Of a stretch of 64,000 nucleotides of DNA, positions 1 to 9,719 are shown piece by piece. The DNA lies in the NCBI GenBank assembly GCA_024346935.1, contig AP024878.1:1426001-1490000 (forward strand), written 5' to 3'. A program made the translations under genes and the position numbers. Below the pieces are notes generated by a model that worked only from the letters and a program-made list of their open reading frames with translations, made no database searches and was not told the DNA's origin. How positions within the stretch are numbered: the stretch's first letter is position 1; each line of letters opens with the position of its first letter. This DNA is from Vibrio inusitatus. GTDB lineage: Bacteria; Pseudomonadota; Gammaproteobacteria; Enterobacterales; Vibrionaceae.

Positions 1-1
1 T

Positions 2-3000
2 TCTAAGGTTGTCCATCTCAAACTCTATCATAAGCACTCGCCGATTCATTTATCAGACGTTATGCCTATGCTAGAGAACTTTGATCTACGAGTCATTGGC
101 GAGTCACCTTATCAAGTAGAAACTAGTAACGGTGAAACTTATTGGATCTTAGACTTTTCTATGTTGCATAAAGGCAGTAATGCCGTTGATTTTAATAAGG
201 TAAGGGATCGTTTCCAGCAAGCGTTTGCCGGTGTCTGGAAAGGCGAATTAGAGAACGATGGTTTTAACCGACTAATTTTAGGCGCAGGGCTTACCGGTGT
301 GGAGACCACCATTCTTCGAGCTTACGCTAAGTATATGCGTCAAGTCGGCTTCCCATTTAGCCAGCACTACATTGGAGATACGTTAGCGGCGCATCCTAAG
401 CTTGCTAATAACTTGGTAACACTGTTCGAAAAACGCTTCCTTCCTAAAAATAAGGGGGATGATGCCTCTCAGTTAAAAGTGATCAAACAGATCAAAGATC
501 AACTGGAGAAAGTAGAAAGCTTGGATGACGATCGAATCGTGCGTCGTTATGTAGAGATGATTCGCGCAACTCTGCGTACTAACTACTATCAGCAAACCAA
601 TGAAGGTGACCGTAAGCCATGTTTGGCACTAAAGCTCAGTCCTAAGAAAATTCCAGAGATCCCTAAACCGGTGCCAGAATTTGAGATGTTCGTATACGCT
701 CCAGACGTTGAGGGTGTGCATCTTCGCGGGGGGAAAGTAGCGCGTGGCGGTCTACGTTGGTCAGATCGACAAGAGGATTTTAGAACCGAAGTACTTGGAC
801 TGGTTAAAGCACAGCAAGTAAAAAACACGGTGATTTTGCCTGTTGGTGCAAAAGGCGGTTTCGTTTGTAAGAAGCAACATACGCTAACAGGAAGAGACGA
901 AATCTTTGCTGAAGGTCAGCGTTGCTACCGTATGTTTATTAGTTCGTTGCTAGATGTTGCTGACAATATTGTAGACGGTAACCTAGTACCGCCAACGAAT
1001 GTTGTTCGCCATGACGAAGATGACTCATATCTTGTCGTTGCTGCTGATAAAGGGACGGCTACGTTTTCTGATATAGCGAACAGCGTGTCTGAAGAATACA
1101 ACTTCTGGTTAGGGGATGCATTTGCTTCTGGTGGTTCAAACGGCTATGACCATAAAGTCATGGGGATTACAGCAAAAGGCGGTTGGGAGTCAGTTAAACG
1201 ACATTTCCGTGAGCTAGGTGTTAACTGTCAAACGACTAACTTTACGGTTATTGGTGTTGGTGACATGGCAGGTGATGTGTTTGGTAATGGTATGTTGTTA
1301 TCAAAGCATATATTGCTACAAGCGGCGTTTAACCATCTTCATATTTTCATAGACCCTAATCCAGATGCGACAAGCTCTTACAAAGAGCGTGAGCGTTTAT
1401 TCAACACCCCAAGAACCGGCTGGGATGACTATGATAAGTCATTGATATCAAAGGGTGGTGGCATTTTCTCGAGAAAAGCAAAGTCTGTGACGCTGTCACC
1501 TGAGATAAAAGCTATGCTAGGCGTTGATGAAGATGCTATGGCGCCAAATGAACTTATCAAACACATTTTAAAGATGCAGGTCGACCTATTATGGAATGGC
1601 GGCATAGGCACTTATGTTAAGTCGAGCAAAGAAAGTCACTCAGAGGTGGGTGATAGAGCCAATGATTCACTTCGCATAAACGGCAATCAATTACGGGCGA
1701 AAGTAGTAGGTGAAGGCGGTAATCTTGGATTGACTCAACTTGGACGTATTGAATTTGCGCTTAACGGCGGCCGTGTAAATACCGATTTCATTGATAATGT
1801 GGGTGGGGTTGATAGCTCTGACAATGAAGTAAACATTAAGATTTTACTCAATGGTTTGGTGCAAAATAGCGATCTTACCTTAAAACAAAGAAACGAGATT
1901 CTTGATTCAATGGAACAAGACGTATCTGAGATAGTCTTGCACGATGCGTATTGCCAATCCGAGTCAATCTCTGTAACAGAAGAGCAAGGCGTCAATGGTA
2001 TGAAAGAGCAAATGCGCTTCATTCATACTATGGAAAAAGCGGGTCATCTAGACAGGCAACTTGAATACATTCCTGACGATGAACAACTGCAAGAGCGCGA
2101 AAAGCAGGGTGTTGGGCTAAGTAGGCCTGAACTTTCTGTGCTGGTGGCTTACGGAAAAATGGTATTGAAAGAGCAGCTTGCGACAGATGCAATTGCAAAT
2201 GACAAATATCACTCTCGTATGCTGGTAGAGTATTTCCCTGATAGGTTACGACGTAACTATTCTTCTAGTATGGACTCGCATCCACTACGCAGTGAAATAA
2301 TTGCAACGGCACTTGCTAATGAGATAGTCAACGAAATGGGCTGCAATTTTGTTACTCGCCTTCAAGAAGAAACGGGTGCAAGTGTTGTGGATATAGCAAA
2401 TGCTTTTGCTGCGTCTAAAGAACTGTTTAAGTTCTCAGAGGTGTTTAGCAAAATTCGTGAACATGATAATCGCATTGAAACGAGTGTCCAATATCAGTTG
2501 ATGGTAGTGATACGTCGTACGTTGAGACGATTAACACGCTGGATGCTAAGAAACCGTTCACACAATAGTAGTGTTGAACAATTGGTTGAGCGTTTTAAAG
2601 TTGATGTAGAAGTGATCGTGAAAAAACTTGATCAATTCTTAGTGCCAAGTGAAGTTGAACAACATCAAAGTACAGCGCAGCAATGGGTTGAGAAGGGTGT
2701 TGATAAGTCATTGGCGAATTACTTAGCGAGGCTTTCAAGTCTTTATTGTTGTTATGATATTTCTCTGGCTGCTAAAGAGTGTGGTACATCGATAGAGCGT
2801 ACAGCAAAACTCTACTTTTACTTGGGAGATAGATTGTCACTACATTGGTTCCTTGATCAAATCAATAATCAAGTAGTTGATAACAACTGGCAAGCATTAG
2901 CACGTGCCGCCTTTAGAGAAGATCTTGATTGGCAACAACGCCAACTGACCGTGCAAGTTTTGAAATGCAATTGCGGTGATACACCTCTTTCAGAAGAAGA

Positions 3001-3160
3001 GACCATAGAAAATTGGATCGTTAACAATCGTATTGCATTGCAACGCTGGGAGAATACCTTGAACGAGTTTAAGGTAGGTAATGTGCATGAATTTGCTAAA
3101 TTTTCCGTTGCTTTAAGAGAGTTGATGCTTTTAAACTTGAATTGTGAAGCTACAAAGTAA
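2..3160 (+). CDS. NAD-specific glutamate dehydrogenase, large type (5' end outside window)
   Basis: C-terminal 1052 residues of the large (about 1600-residue, 180-kDa class) NAD-dependent glutamate dehydrogenase, which deaminates glutamate to 2-oxoglutarate and ammonia. The frame is open from base 2, so the first ATG at 62 is internal. The catalytic GDH fold is visible: KGGFVCKK near residue 290, followed by GVGDMAGDVFGNGM and KVVGEGGNLGLTQLGR, typical of this family's dinucleotide-binding half. The long helical C-terminal extension is intact. It ends in a strong terminator 9 bp downstream, with pyrD following. An exact matS site lies inside the gene at 1487. Family assignment is secure; the N-terminal third cannot be judged. 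Confidence 0.93.
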   Translation, partial: SKVVHLKLYHKHSPIHLSDVMPMLENFDLRVIGESPYQVETSNGETYWILDFSMLHKGSNAVDFNKVRDRFQQAFAGVWKGELENDGFNRLILGAGLTGVETTILRAYAKYMRQVGFPFSQHYIGDTLAAHPKLANNLVTLFEKRFLPKNKGDDASQLKVIKQIKDQLEKVESLDDDRIVRRYVEMIRATLRTNYYQQTNEGDRKPCLALKLSPKKIPEIPKPVPEFEMFVYAPDVEGVHLRGGKVARGGLRWSDRQEDFRTEVLGLVKAQQVKNTVILPVGAKGGFVCKKQHTLTGRDEIFAEGQRCYRMFISSLLDVADNIVDGNLVPPTNVVRHDEDDSYLVVAADKGTATFSDIANSVSEEYNFWLGDAFASGGSNGYDHKVMGITAKGGWESVKRHFRELGVNCQTTNFTVIGVGDMAGDVFGNGMLLSKHILLQAAFNHLHIFIDPNPDATSSYKERERLFNTPRTGWDDYDKSLISKGGGIFSRKAKSVTLSPEIKAMLGVDEDAMAPNELIKHILKMQVDLLWNGGIGTYVKSSKESHSEVGDRANDSLRINGNQLRAKVVGEGGNLGLTQLGRIEFALNGGRVNTDFIDNVGGVDSSDNEVNIKILLNGLVQNSDLTLKQRNEILDSMEQDVSEIVLHDAYCQSESISVTEEQGVNGMKEQMRFIHTMEKAGHLDRQLEYIPDDEQLQEREKQGVGLSRPELSVLVAYGKMVLKEQLATDAIANDKYHSRMLVEYFPDRLRRNYSSSMDSHPLRSEIIATALANEIVNEMGCNFVTRLQEETGASVVDIANAFAASKELFKFSEVFSKIREHDNRIETSVQYQLMVVIRRTLRRLTRWMLRNRSHNSSVEQLVERFKVDVEVIVKKLDQFLVPSEVEQHQSTAQQWVEKGVDKSLANYLARLSSLYCCYDISLAAKECGTSIERTAKLYFYLGDRLSLHWFLDQINNQVVDNNWQALARAAFREDLDWQQRQLTVQVLKCNCGDTPLSEEETIENWIVNNRIALQRWENTLNEFKVGNVHEFAKFSVALRELMLLNLNCEATK
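1487..1499. other. matS site (MatP binding)
   Basis: Exact match to the palindromic matS consensus GTGACRNYGTCAC (here with GCT in the centre), inside the glutamate dehydrogenase gene. MatP, encoded at 14712, binds such sites to organise the Ter macrodomain. Confidence 0.85.
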
Positions 3161-3168
3161 ATAATACA

Positions 3169-3194
3169 GCCCCGTTTACACGGGGCTTTTTTTT
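3169..3194 (+). terminator. Rho-independent terminator / pyrD leader hairpin
   Basis: GCCCCG/CGGGGC stem with a 6-nt loop followed by eight T. It closes the glutamate dehydrogenase gene but ends only a few bases before the pyrD Shine-Dalgarno (GGAGG at 3198), so it also sits in the pyrD leader. Confidence 0.85.
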
Positions 3195-3206
3195 ATCGGA
3201 GGCACA

Positions 3207-4217
3207 ATGCTCTACCGTCTTGCCAGAACTGGCTTATTTCAATTCGACGCCGAAACGGCGCACGATCTCGCAATTAATTATCTTCCAAAAATTACCGGCA
3301 CTCCTCTCGATCTTTTCTATCGTCAAAAACTGCCACATCGTCCTGTTGAATGCATGGGTTTAACTTTCAGAAACCCAGTGGGTTTGGCTGCAGGTCTAGA
3401 CAAAAATGCAGAATGTATTGAAGCTTTCGATGCGATGGGTTTTGGTTTCGTAGAAGTGGGTACAGTAACACCACGTCCACAACCAGGTAATGATAAACCT
3501 CGTATGTTCCGCTTGTTAGAAGCGGAAGGTATCATCAACCGAATGGGCTTTAATAATCAAGGTGTTGATGCGCTAGTTGAAAATGTTAAGAAGGCTAAAT
3601 TTGATGGCATTCTTGGCATTAACATTGGCAAGAACAAAGATACACCTATCGAAGAGGGTAACAGTGACTACCTAATTTGTATGGAAAAAGTGTATCAGTA
3701 TGCTGACTATATCGCGGTAAATATTTCGTCACCTAATACACCAGATCTTCGCTCGCTTCAGTATGGTGAAGCTCTAGATTCACTATTAGGTGATTTGAAA
3801 AACAAACAAAAAGAGCTTAATGAGTTACACGGTAACTATGTACCTGTGGCACTTAAGATCGCTCCAGACTTGAATGATGATGAAATTGTTCAGATCTGTG
3901 ACTCATTACGTAAGCACAGCTTTGACGGGGTAATCGCTACTAACACTACGTTAGACCGTACGATTGTTTCTGGTATGAAGCATGCCGACGAAGCGGGTGG
4001 TTTGAGTGGTCGTCCAGTGCAACTGCGTAGTACAGAAGTAGTTGCTAAGCTGCATCATGAATTGGGCGATGAGATCCCAATTATTGGTGTTGGTGGTGTC
4101 GATTCTTATGTTTCAGCAAAAGAAAAGATGCAAGCTGGTGCTAAATTGGTGCAAGTTTACTCGGGCTTTATCTATAAAGGTCCAAACTTGGTTAAAGATA
4201 TCGTTAAGAATCTGTAA
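3207..4217 (+). CDS. pyrD: Dihydroorotate dehydrogenase (quinone)
   Basis: Class 2 membrane-associated DHODH, oxidising dihydroorotate to orotate with quinone as acceptor in pyrimidine synthesis. At 336 residues it equals the E. coli enzyme. Visible hallmarks are the N-terminal amphipathic helix ([15 protein letters not shown]), [11 protein letters not shown], the catalytic loop [14 protein letters not shown] containing the active-site Ser, and the FMN-phosphate region IIGVGGVDS. The start is set by GGAGG 4 nt upstream of ATG. The gene follows the glutamate dehydrogenase terminator directly, so it needs read-through or a promoter overlapping the hairpin. zapC follows after another terminator. 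Confidence 0.97.
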   Translation: MLYRLARTGLFQFDAETAHDLAINYLPKITGTPLDLFYRQKLPHRPVECMGLTFRNPVGLAAGLDKNAECIEAFDAMGFGFVEVGTVTPRPQPGNDKPRMFRLLEAEGIINRMGFNNQGVDALVENVKKAKFDGILGINIGKNKDTPIEEGNSDYLICMEKVYQYADYIAVNISSPNTPDLRSLQYGEALDSLLGDLKNKQKELNELHGNYVPVALKIAPDLNDDEIVQICDSLRKHSFDGVIATNTTLDRTIVSGMKHADEAGGLSGRPVQLRSTEVVAKLHHELGDEIPIIGVGGVDSYVSAKEKMQAGAKLVQVYSGFIYKGPNLVKDIVKNL

Positions 4218-4253
4218 TCAATTTGCATTAAAACCAATTGTTTAGCAAATGAG

Positions 4254-4282
4254 AAGGGGAATTGTTTTCCCCTTTTTTTTTC
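4254..4282 (+). terminator. Terminator after pyrD
   Basis: AAGGGGA / TCCCCTT stem followed by a run of ten T, 37 bp after the pyrD stop. Confidence 0.85.
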
Positions 4283-4377
4283 GTCTCCTGTTAGTAAAAT
4301 TATCGGAAAGTAACGTGGACCCTTTAAAGGGATGGTGTAACGCCTTACTTAAACCGAGTTTAAAACAGGACAGAGTT

Positions 4378-4920
4378 ATGCTTAAGCTAAGCGATACATG
4401 GAATTGGTACTACGATGAGGACAAATCCTCTCTGATGCTTGAGATTAGCGAAGATATGGTATTTCGCTCTGATCTCCCTCGAAAAGTTCTTATCGAATCT
4501 GCATTTACACCACAGCCGTTTTCTGTTGAAGACGCAGATATCTATCATGTATTTCAAGACTCTGTTAAAGGCCTCCCTTTATCTATTCCACGACAAGCTG
4601 AACTTGTACTCAAAGCAGTAACAGTTAAACGCTTCCACAAGCCTGTGCAGCCAAAAAGCTGGTTTTTTAATACCCAGTCTGCAGGATACTTGCCAGAGGA
4701 AGGGGAGATTGTTGAGCTGCAAAACGAATTCAATACTGGACATTTTATGGTGGTTGAATCGTCGGAAACCGCAAGCATTGTTATATCAGTGAGCACCGAA
4801 GATTTTTATCTTACAGGCAGTAAAGTTATGTCGTTCTGCGAACCCATTAAAGTCATGCACGACCGAATGCGTTCCTCCAATGCAATGTTCTGTCAAAGCG
4901 ACATTCAAATGGTTTCTTAG
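4378..4920 (+). CDS. zapC: Cell division protein ZapC
   Basis: 180-residue protein matching ZapC, a cytosolic FtsZ-ring-associated protein that promotes lateral association of FtsZ filaments in gammaproteobacteria. The start is placed at the ATG beginning MLKLSDTWNWYYDE, preceded by AGGACAG. The frame stays open further upstream (to 4249), but that stretch overlaps the pyrD terminator and looks non-coding. Length and the N-terminal KLSDTWNWYYD motif fit the family. The location downstream of pyrD matches the enterobacterial order pyrD-zapC-rlmL. Confidence 0.9.
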   Translation: MLKLSDTWNWYYDEDKSSLMLEISEDMVFRSDLPRKVLIESAFTPQPFSVEDADIYHVFQDSVKGLPLSIPRQAELVLKAVTVKRFHKPVQPKSWFFNTQSAGYLPEEGEIVELQNEFNTGHFMVVESSETASIVISVSTEDFYLTGSKVMSFCEPIKVMHDRMRSSNAMFCQSDIQMVS

Positions 4921-4963
4921 CTCTCTCGCTAATAATTAGCATTTAAACATCACTGTATTCCCC

Positions 4964-4999
4964 AAGGTCGTTTTAGAGTCTCTCTAAAGCGGCCTTTTT
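4964..4999 (+). terminator. Terminator after zapC
   Basis: 15-bp stem (AAGGTCGTTTTAGAG with CTCTAAAGCGGCCTT, two G-U pairs) and a T run, 43 bp after the zapC stop. Confidence 0.8.
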
Positions 5000-5453
5000 C
5001 TTTGTTTAAATACCCATCATATTGAGTGTTCCAATCTCACAATTTCACTAAGTCACTTCAATTAATCATTATTAATGTGAGGCTAAGTGTTGCAAGTGCA
5101 CATTTTTTAAATTCTTTTTTGTCGTCATTTAAGCCGCAATGTATCAATTGGGCAGGTCCAAACCTACTTTATTTCCCTGTTTCGTTCCTTTTGTAAGTAA
5201 CTTTCACACTAAAAATACCGCTGGTATATACCAATTTATGCGTGAATAAGTATTCACTATGCGTTTAAGCCTTAGTTTTGTGTGTAGAACAGGGAAAAGT
5301 GTTTGGTTGTTGAGATGAGCTTGTTGAAAGTTAACCAACACTAAGGAGTGCTGTAGAAATGAACAATTAGAGCTGATAAAGGGAGAAATTTCGGAATTTA
5401 CACTTAGAAGGGTTTATAATTAACGCCATTTTATTAGCAGCTTAGTGATTAAC
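5000..5453. other. Intergenic region upstream of rlmL
   Basis: About 450 bp without a gene on either strand. It is AT-rich and contains two short palindromes, GGTATATACC (5223-5232) and GTGAATA-AG-TATTCAC (5242-5257). The second resembles an ArgR box (TGAAT-N4-ATTCA). No clear small ORF or RNA structure was recognised. The promoter of rlmL must lie here. Confidence 0.5.
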
Positions 5454-7583
5454 ATGCATCAATACCTTGCGGTAACGGCCAATGGTTTAGAAAATTTATT
5501 GGTAGAAGAACTTAAGAACTTGGGAATTGAAGACCCAAAACCTGTGCAAGCAGGAGTTCGATTTAAAGCAGACTTAGAGCAGATATATAAAGCCTGTTTG
5601 TCTAGCCGTACCGCTTCTCGTTTCGTACGTGTTCTTGCTGAATTCAAATGCCAGGATGATATGGACCTGTATCTATCGTGCATGTCCATTCGTTGGCCGA
5701 ACCTATTTGATGCAAACAAATCTATTATTGTGGACTTCAACGGTACGAACCGTGAAATCCGCAATAGTCAGTATGGTGCAATGAAGGTTAAAGACGCCAT
5801 TGTTGATACCTTTACCAAAGCTAACCTGCCAAGACCTGAGATCAGCAAAGATCGTCCAGATCTTCGTATTCATGTTCGTCTGCATAGAGAAGATGCCATA
5901 TTAGGTATCGATATGGTTGGGCAAGGGCTCAACCAACGCGGTTACCGTACTGAAGCAGGTCGTGCGCCATTGCGTGAGACGTTAGCTGCATCGATAGTGA
6001 TGAGAAGTGGTTGGGACAAGCAAACACCGCTTATCGACCCTATGTGTGGTTCAGGTACCTTATTGATAGAAGCCGTTATGTTGGCTGCAAATGTTGTTCC
6101 TGGTCATGCTCGCACTAGTTGGAGCTTAGAGAACCTAAAAGATTTCGATTACGAGCTCTGGACTGAAGTGAAATCCGAAGCCAAAGTTGTAGGGCGTCGC
6201 GGTATCAACAAGTTCGAAATCCCTGTGATCGGATACGATAACGACCCACGTGTACTAGAAACAGCAAAAAAGAATGCGGTAAGAGCGGGCATTGAAGGAT
6301 TGATTGATTTTCGTTTAGGCGATGCTACGAAAATTGAAGCACCAAAAGACGCCACAGCCGGTACGATTATTTGTAACCCGCCTTATGGCGAGCGTCTTAG
6401 CACTGAACCTGGTTTGATTGCGCTTTATTCTGAATTTGGTGTTCAGATGAAGACACAGTTTGGAGGTTGGAATGCGTCGATCTTCTCAAGCTCCGATGAA
6501 CTGCTTAGCTGTTTGCGTATGCGCGCCGATAAGCAATACAAAGTAAATAACGGCGCTTTGAACTGTTTACAGAAGAACTATGCAATTTCGGTGAAAGCGG
6601 CAGCAAATACCAATACGCCGAAGACTGAAGCTGTCGTAGCACCAGATTTTGCAAACCGTTTGAAAAAGAATATTGGCAAAATTGGTAAGTGGGCGAAAAA
6701 AGAACACCTAGATTGCTACAGAATTTACGATGCTGATCTTCCTGATTACAACGTTGCTATAGATGTATATCCAGAGCACCTTGTTATTCAAGAATATGCA
6801 GCGCCCAAGACTATTGACCCAGAAGTGGCTAAACGCCGACTTACTGACATCATTCGAGCATCTATTCAAGTCACAGGTGTAGAAGCCAATAATGTGGTTC
6901 TTAAGGTGCGTCAGAGACAAAAAGGGACAAACCAATATCAAAAATTAGCGCAGAAATCCCATCAGATGCAGGTAAACGAATATGGGGTTCAATTAAAAGT
7001 AAACTTGTTTGATTACTTAGATACAGGTCTATTCCTAGATCATAAATTGACTCGTCGTAAGATTGGTCAGATGGCTGCAGGGTGCGACTTCCTGAATCTA
7101 TTTGCTTACACCGGTAGTGCAACAGTTCACGCAGCGGTAGGCGGCGCTAAATCAACGACAACGGTTGATATGTCTAATACTTATTTAGACTGGGCGAAAG
7201 AGAACCTTGCCATTAACGGTATCAAGGGTAAGCAACACCAGTTTGTGCAAGCGGATTGCTTGCAATGGCTTGAGACTGCTACGGGCCAATACGACCTTAT
7301 CTTTATTGATCCACCAACATTCTCAAATTCGAAGAGAATGAAGCAAACGTTTGATATCCAGCGCGATCATATTCAGTTAATGACACACCTAAAGAGATTG
7401 CTGCGCCCTGAAGGGACAATTGTATTTTCTAACAATAAACGTCAATTCAAAATGGACCTTGATGCCATCAAAGAGCTAGGCCTTAGAGCGCAGAACATTT
7501 CTGACAAGACGTTGCCACTGGATTTTGCTCGTAATAAGCACATTCACAATTGCTGGTTAGTCTCATTAGAGAACAACGCTTAG
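5454..7583 (+). CDS. rlmL: Bifunctional 23S rRNA methyltransferase RlmKL
   Basis: Fusion enzyme that methylates 23S rRNA G2445 (m2G, RlmL half) and G2069 (m7G, RlmK half) in domain V. The order is an N-terminal THUMP RNA-binding domain (about residues 45-155), the first Rossmann methyltransferase with [13 protein letters not shown] and catalytic NPPYGERL, then a second with [11 protein letters not shown] and [11 protein letters not shown]. The 709-residue length matches E. coli (702). ATG 5454 ([16 protein letters not shown]) is preferred over the in-frame GTG three codons upstream. The stop overlaps the GTG of the next gene (TAGTG), indicating coupled translation. Confidence 0.96.
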   Translation: MHQYLAVTANGLENLLVEELKNLGIEDPKPVQAGVRFKADLEQIYKACLSSRTASRFVRVLAEFKCQDDMDLYLSCMSIRWPNLFDANKSIIVDFNGTNREIRNSQYGAMKVKDAIVDTFTKANLPRPEISKDRPDLRIHVRLHREDAILGIDMVGQGLNQRGYRTEAGRAPLRETLAASIVMRSGWDKQTPLIDPMCGSGTLLIEAVMLAANVVPGHARTSWSLENLKDFDYELWTEVKSEAKVVGRRGINKFEIPVIGYDNDPRVLETAKKNAVRAGIEGLIDFRLGDATKIEAPKDATAGTIICNPPYGERLSTEPGLIALYSEFGVQMKTQFGGWNASIFSSSDELLSCLRMRADKQYKVNNGALNCLQKNYAISVKAAANTNTPKTEAVVAPDFANRLKKNIGKIGKWAKKEHLDCYRIYDADLPDYNVAIDVYPEHLVIQEYAAPKTIDPEVAKRRLTDIIRASIQVTGVEANNVVLKVRQRQKGTNQYQKLAQKSHQMQVNEYGVQLKVNLFDYLDTGLFLDHKLTRRKIGQMAAGCDFLNLFAYTGSATVHAAVGGAKSTTTVDMSNTYLDWAKENLAINGIKGKQHQFVQADCLQWLETATGQYDLIFIDPPTFSNSKRMKQTFDIQRDHIQLMTHLKRLLRPEGTIVFSNNKRQFKMDLDAIKELGLRAQNISDKTLPLDFARNKHIHNCWLVSLENNA

Positions 7584-7822
7584 TGAGCGTCACCTTATAC
7601 AGCACAGAAGGGTGCCACCTCTGTGAGCAGGCATACAAGCTATTGCTCACAGTTGGAGTACAACCACAAGTGGTTGATATAGCATTCAATGATGAGTTAT
7701 TTTCGCGTTACGGGGTCACAATACCTGTAGTTGGTAACGCAAATTCTGAGCTTAACTGGCCCTTCAATTTACAACAATTACAACAATGGTTAGAGAATAA
7801 TGGCATTACTTACCATTCATAA
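7583..7822 (+). CDS. Glutaredoxin-family protein
   Basis: 79-residue glutaredoxin-like protein beginning SVTLYSTEGCHLCEQAYKL, with a CHLC redox motif right after the first strand, typical of the glutaredoxin-like family found beside uup/rlmL in vibrios. The GTG start overlaps the rlmL stop codon. The 3' end overlaps uup by 23 bp, so rlmL, this gene and uup form a tightly packed operon. It probably acts as a cytosolic thiol-disulfide oxidoreductase; its specific partner is unknown. Longer starts inside rlmL are possible but would add residues unlike a glutaredoxin. Confidence 0.82.
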   Translation: MSVTLYSTEGCHLCEQAYKLLLTVGVQPQVVDIAFNDELFSRYGVTIPVVGNANSELNWPFNLQQLQQWLENNGITYHS

Positions 7823-9713
7823 TGGTCAATTGGCATTTGGTGATATCCCGTTATTGGATAACGCCGACTTCCAACTTCAAGAAAAAGAACGCGTTTGTCT
7901 AGTCGGCCGAAATGGTGCCGGTAAATCTACCTTGATGAAGGTCATCGCGGGTGACGTGCAAATGGACGATGGCCATATGCAAATTACTCAAGATGTGGTC
8001 GTATCACGCCTAGAACAGGATCCACCAAGAAACCAAGAGGGTACGGTCCTTGATTATGTGGCAGAAGGGCTAGCTGAAATAGGAAAGCAGCTTAAGATCT
8101 ACCAAGATCAGTTGGATCTTGTTACTGAAGACCCTAGTGAAAAAAACATTAATCGTCTGGCAAAGATACAAGAACAACTGGAACATAGTGGTGCGTGGCG
8201 CTTTGAAAGCCGTATTACCAATGTATTAGAGGCGTTAGGCTTAGACGGTCACACTTTACTCACAGATCTCTCCGGTGGTTGGCAGCGTAAAGCCGCTCTG
8301 GCTCGTGCACTAGTGTGTGATCCTGACGTATTGCTTCTTGATGAACCAACCAACCACTTAGATGTCACCACAATTGAGTGGCTAGAGACTTTTTTGAAGG
8401 ATTTTCGTGGCTCTATCATCTTCATTTCGCACGATAGAAGCTTTATACAGTCTATGGCGACCCGAATTGTCGATCTCGACAGGGGTAAACTGTCGTCATT
8501 TCCTGGTAACTATCAGCAATATCTTATTGATAAAGAAGAAGCAATACGTGTTGAAGAAGCACAAAATGCAGAGTTTGATAAAAAGCTAGCACAAGAAGAA
8601 ACATGGATTCGTCAAGGCATCAAAGCGCGACGTACCCGTAATGAAGGTCGCGTAAGAGCCCTTAAACAGTTACGCCGTGAACGTACAGAGCGTATTGAAG
8701 TGCAGGGCAAAGCCAACATTCAAATTGATGATGGAGCGCGCAGTGGAAAGATTGTTTTTGAAGCTCAGAATCTTAGCTATCAGATCGATGGCCAGCAGAT
8801 TGTAGATGACTTTAGCTTCACCGTGATGCGCGGCGACAAGATTGCTCTGATTGGTCCTAACGGCTGTGGAAAGAGTACGTTACTTAAATTGATGTTAGGC
8901 CAATTAGAAGCTGACTCGGGTCGCTTGCATTGCGGCACTAAGCTTGAAGTTGCCTATTTTGATCAGTATCGTGAAGCTTTAGACCCAGAAAAAACCGTAA
9001 TCGATAACTTAGCTGATGGTAAACAAGAAGTCATGGTTGGGGGCAGGGAGCGTCATGCACTCAGCTACCTTCAGGACTTTTTGTTCTCGCCACGCCGTGC
9101 ACGTTCTCCGGTTAAAGCCCTCTCTGGTGGTGAGAAAAACCGCCTGTTATTGGCTCGAATCTTCCTAAGATCGAACAATTTATTGGTTCTCGATGAACCA
9201 ACCAATGATTTAGATATCGAAACTTTGGAACTTTTAGAGGATTTGCTTGCCAACTATCAGGGAACATTACTTTTGGTAAGTCACGATCGTGAATTTGTCG
9301 ATAACACAGTAATGGCGAGTTGGATCTTTGAGGGCAACGGCCGTATCGAAGAGTTTGTCGGTGGTTACCATGACGCTCAGCAGCAACGAGCTCAAGTTAA
9401 GGCTACGAGGCAGGAGTTTGTTGCGAGTACGTCTGATGTTGTGGTTAAAGACAAAGCAACAAGTAAACCAAGTCGCAATACCAGTAAAAAGTTGTCGTAT
9501 AAGTTGCAACGTGAGTTAGAATCGCTACCACAGCTTCTTGAACAACTTGAAGAACAATTAGAAGGCCTACAGGAAAGGGTTAATGACCCAGCATTTTTTG
9601 CACTTCCAGTAGAGGAAACACAGCCTGTGCTAGAGGAGTTAGCCTCCAAGGAACAGGAACTAGAAATAGCATTTGAGCGCTGGGAAGAGCTCGAAGCAAT
9701 GCAGCAGGAATAA
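7800..9713 (+). CDS. uup: ABC-F ATPase Uup
   Basis: 637-residue cytosolic ABC-F protein with two nucleotide-binding domains. NBD1 has Walker A GRNGAGKST and signature LSGGWQRKAALARAL; NBD2 has GPNGCGKST and LSGGEKNRLLLARIF. A linker rich in Arg and Lys joins them, and a C-terminal coiled coil (about residues 560-637, LQRELESLPQLLEQLEEQLE) is the Uup-type DNA-binding tail. ABC-F proteins act on the ribosome; Uup also affects transposon precise excision and branched DNA intermediates. It overlaps the glutaredoxin gene by 23 bp and is the last gene of that operon. Some family members are called EttA or YheS, but the C-terminal coiled coil favours Uup. Confidence 0.94.
   Translation: MALLTIHNGQLAFGDIPLLDNADFQLQEKERVCLVGRNGAGKSTLMKVIAGDVQMDDGHMQITQDVVVSRLEQDPPRNQEGTVLDYVAEGLAEIGKQLKIYQDQLDLVTEDPSEKNINRLAKIQEQLEHSGAWRFESRITNVLEALGLDGHTLLTDLSGGWQRKAALARALVCDPDVLLLDEPTNHLDVTTIEWLETFLKDFRGSIIFISHDRSFIQSMATRIVDLDRGKLSSFPGNYQQYLIDKEEAIRVEEAQNAEFDKKLAQEETWIRQGIKARRTRNEGRVRALKQLRRERTERIEVQGKANIQIDDGARSGKIVFEAQNLSYQIDGQQIVDDFSFTVMRGDKIALIGPNGCGKSTLLKLMLGQLEADSGRLHCGTKLEVAYFDQYREALDPEKTVIDNLADGKQEVMVGGRERHALSYLQDFLFSPRRARSPVKALSGGEKNRLLLARIFLRSNNLLVLDEPTNDLDIETLELLEDLLANYQGTLLLVSHDREFVDNTVMASWIFEGNGRIEEFVGGYHDAQQQRAQVKATRQEFVASTSDVVVKDKATSKPSRNTSKKLSYKLQRELESLPQLLEQLEEQLEGLQERVNDPAFFALPVEETQPVLEELASKEQELEIAFERWEELEAMQQE
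9041..9048 (+). other. KOPS (FtsK orienting sequence) pointing to dif
   Basis: GGGCAGGG on the + strand, left of dif. It is the only GGGNAGGG I found on the + strand of the window, and its polarity leads FtsK toward dif at 15538. Confidence 0.6.
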
Positions 9714-9719
9714 GATATT

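Noticed and set aside
2863..2876. TTGATCAAATCAA-type sequence resembling an FNR box
   Set aside because: The spacer is 3 instead of 4 bp and it lies deep inside the glutamate dehydrogenase coding region.
4249..4377. Upstream extension of zapC
   Set aside because: It overlaps the pyrD terminator and encodes sequence unlike ZapC; ATG 4378 has its own Shine-Dalgarno.
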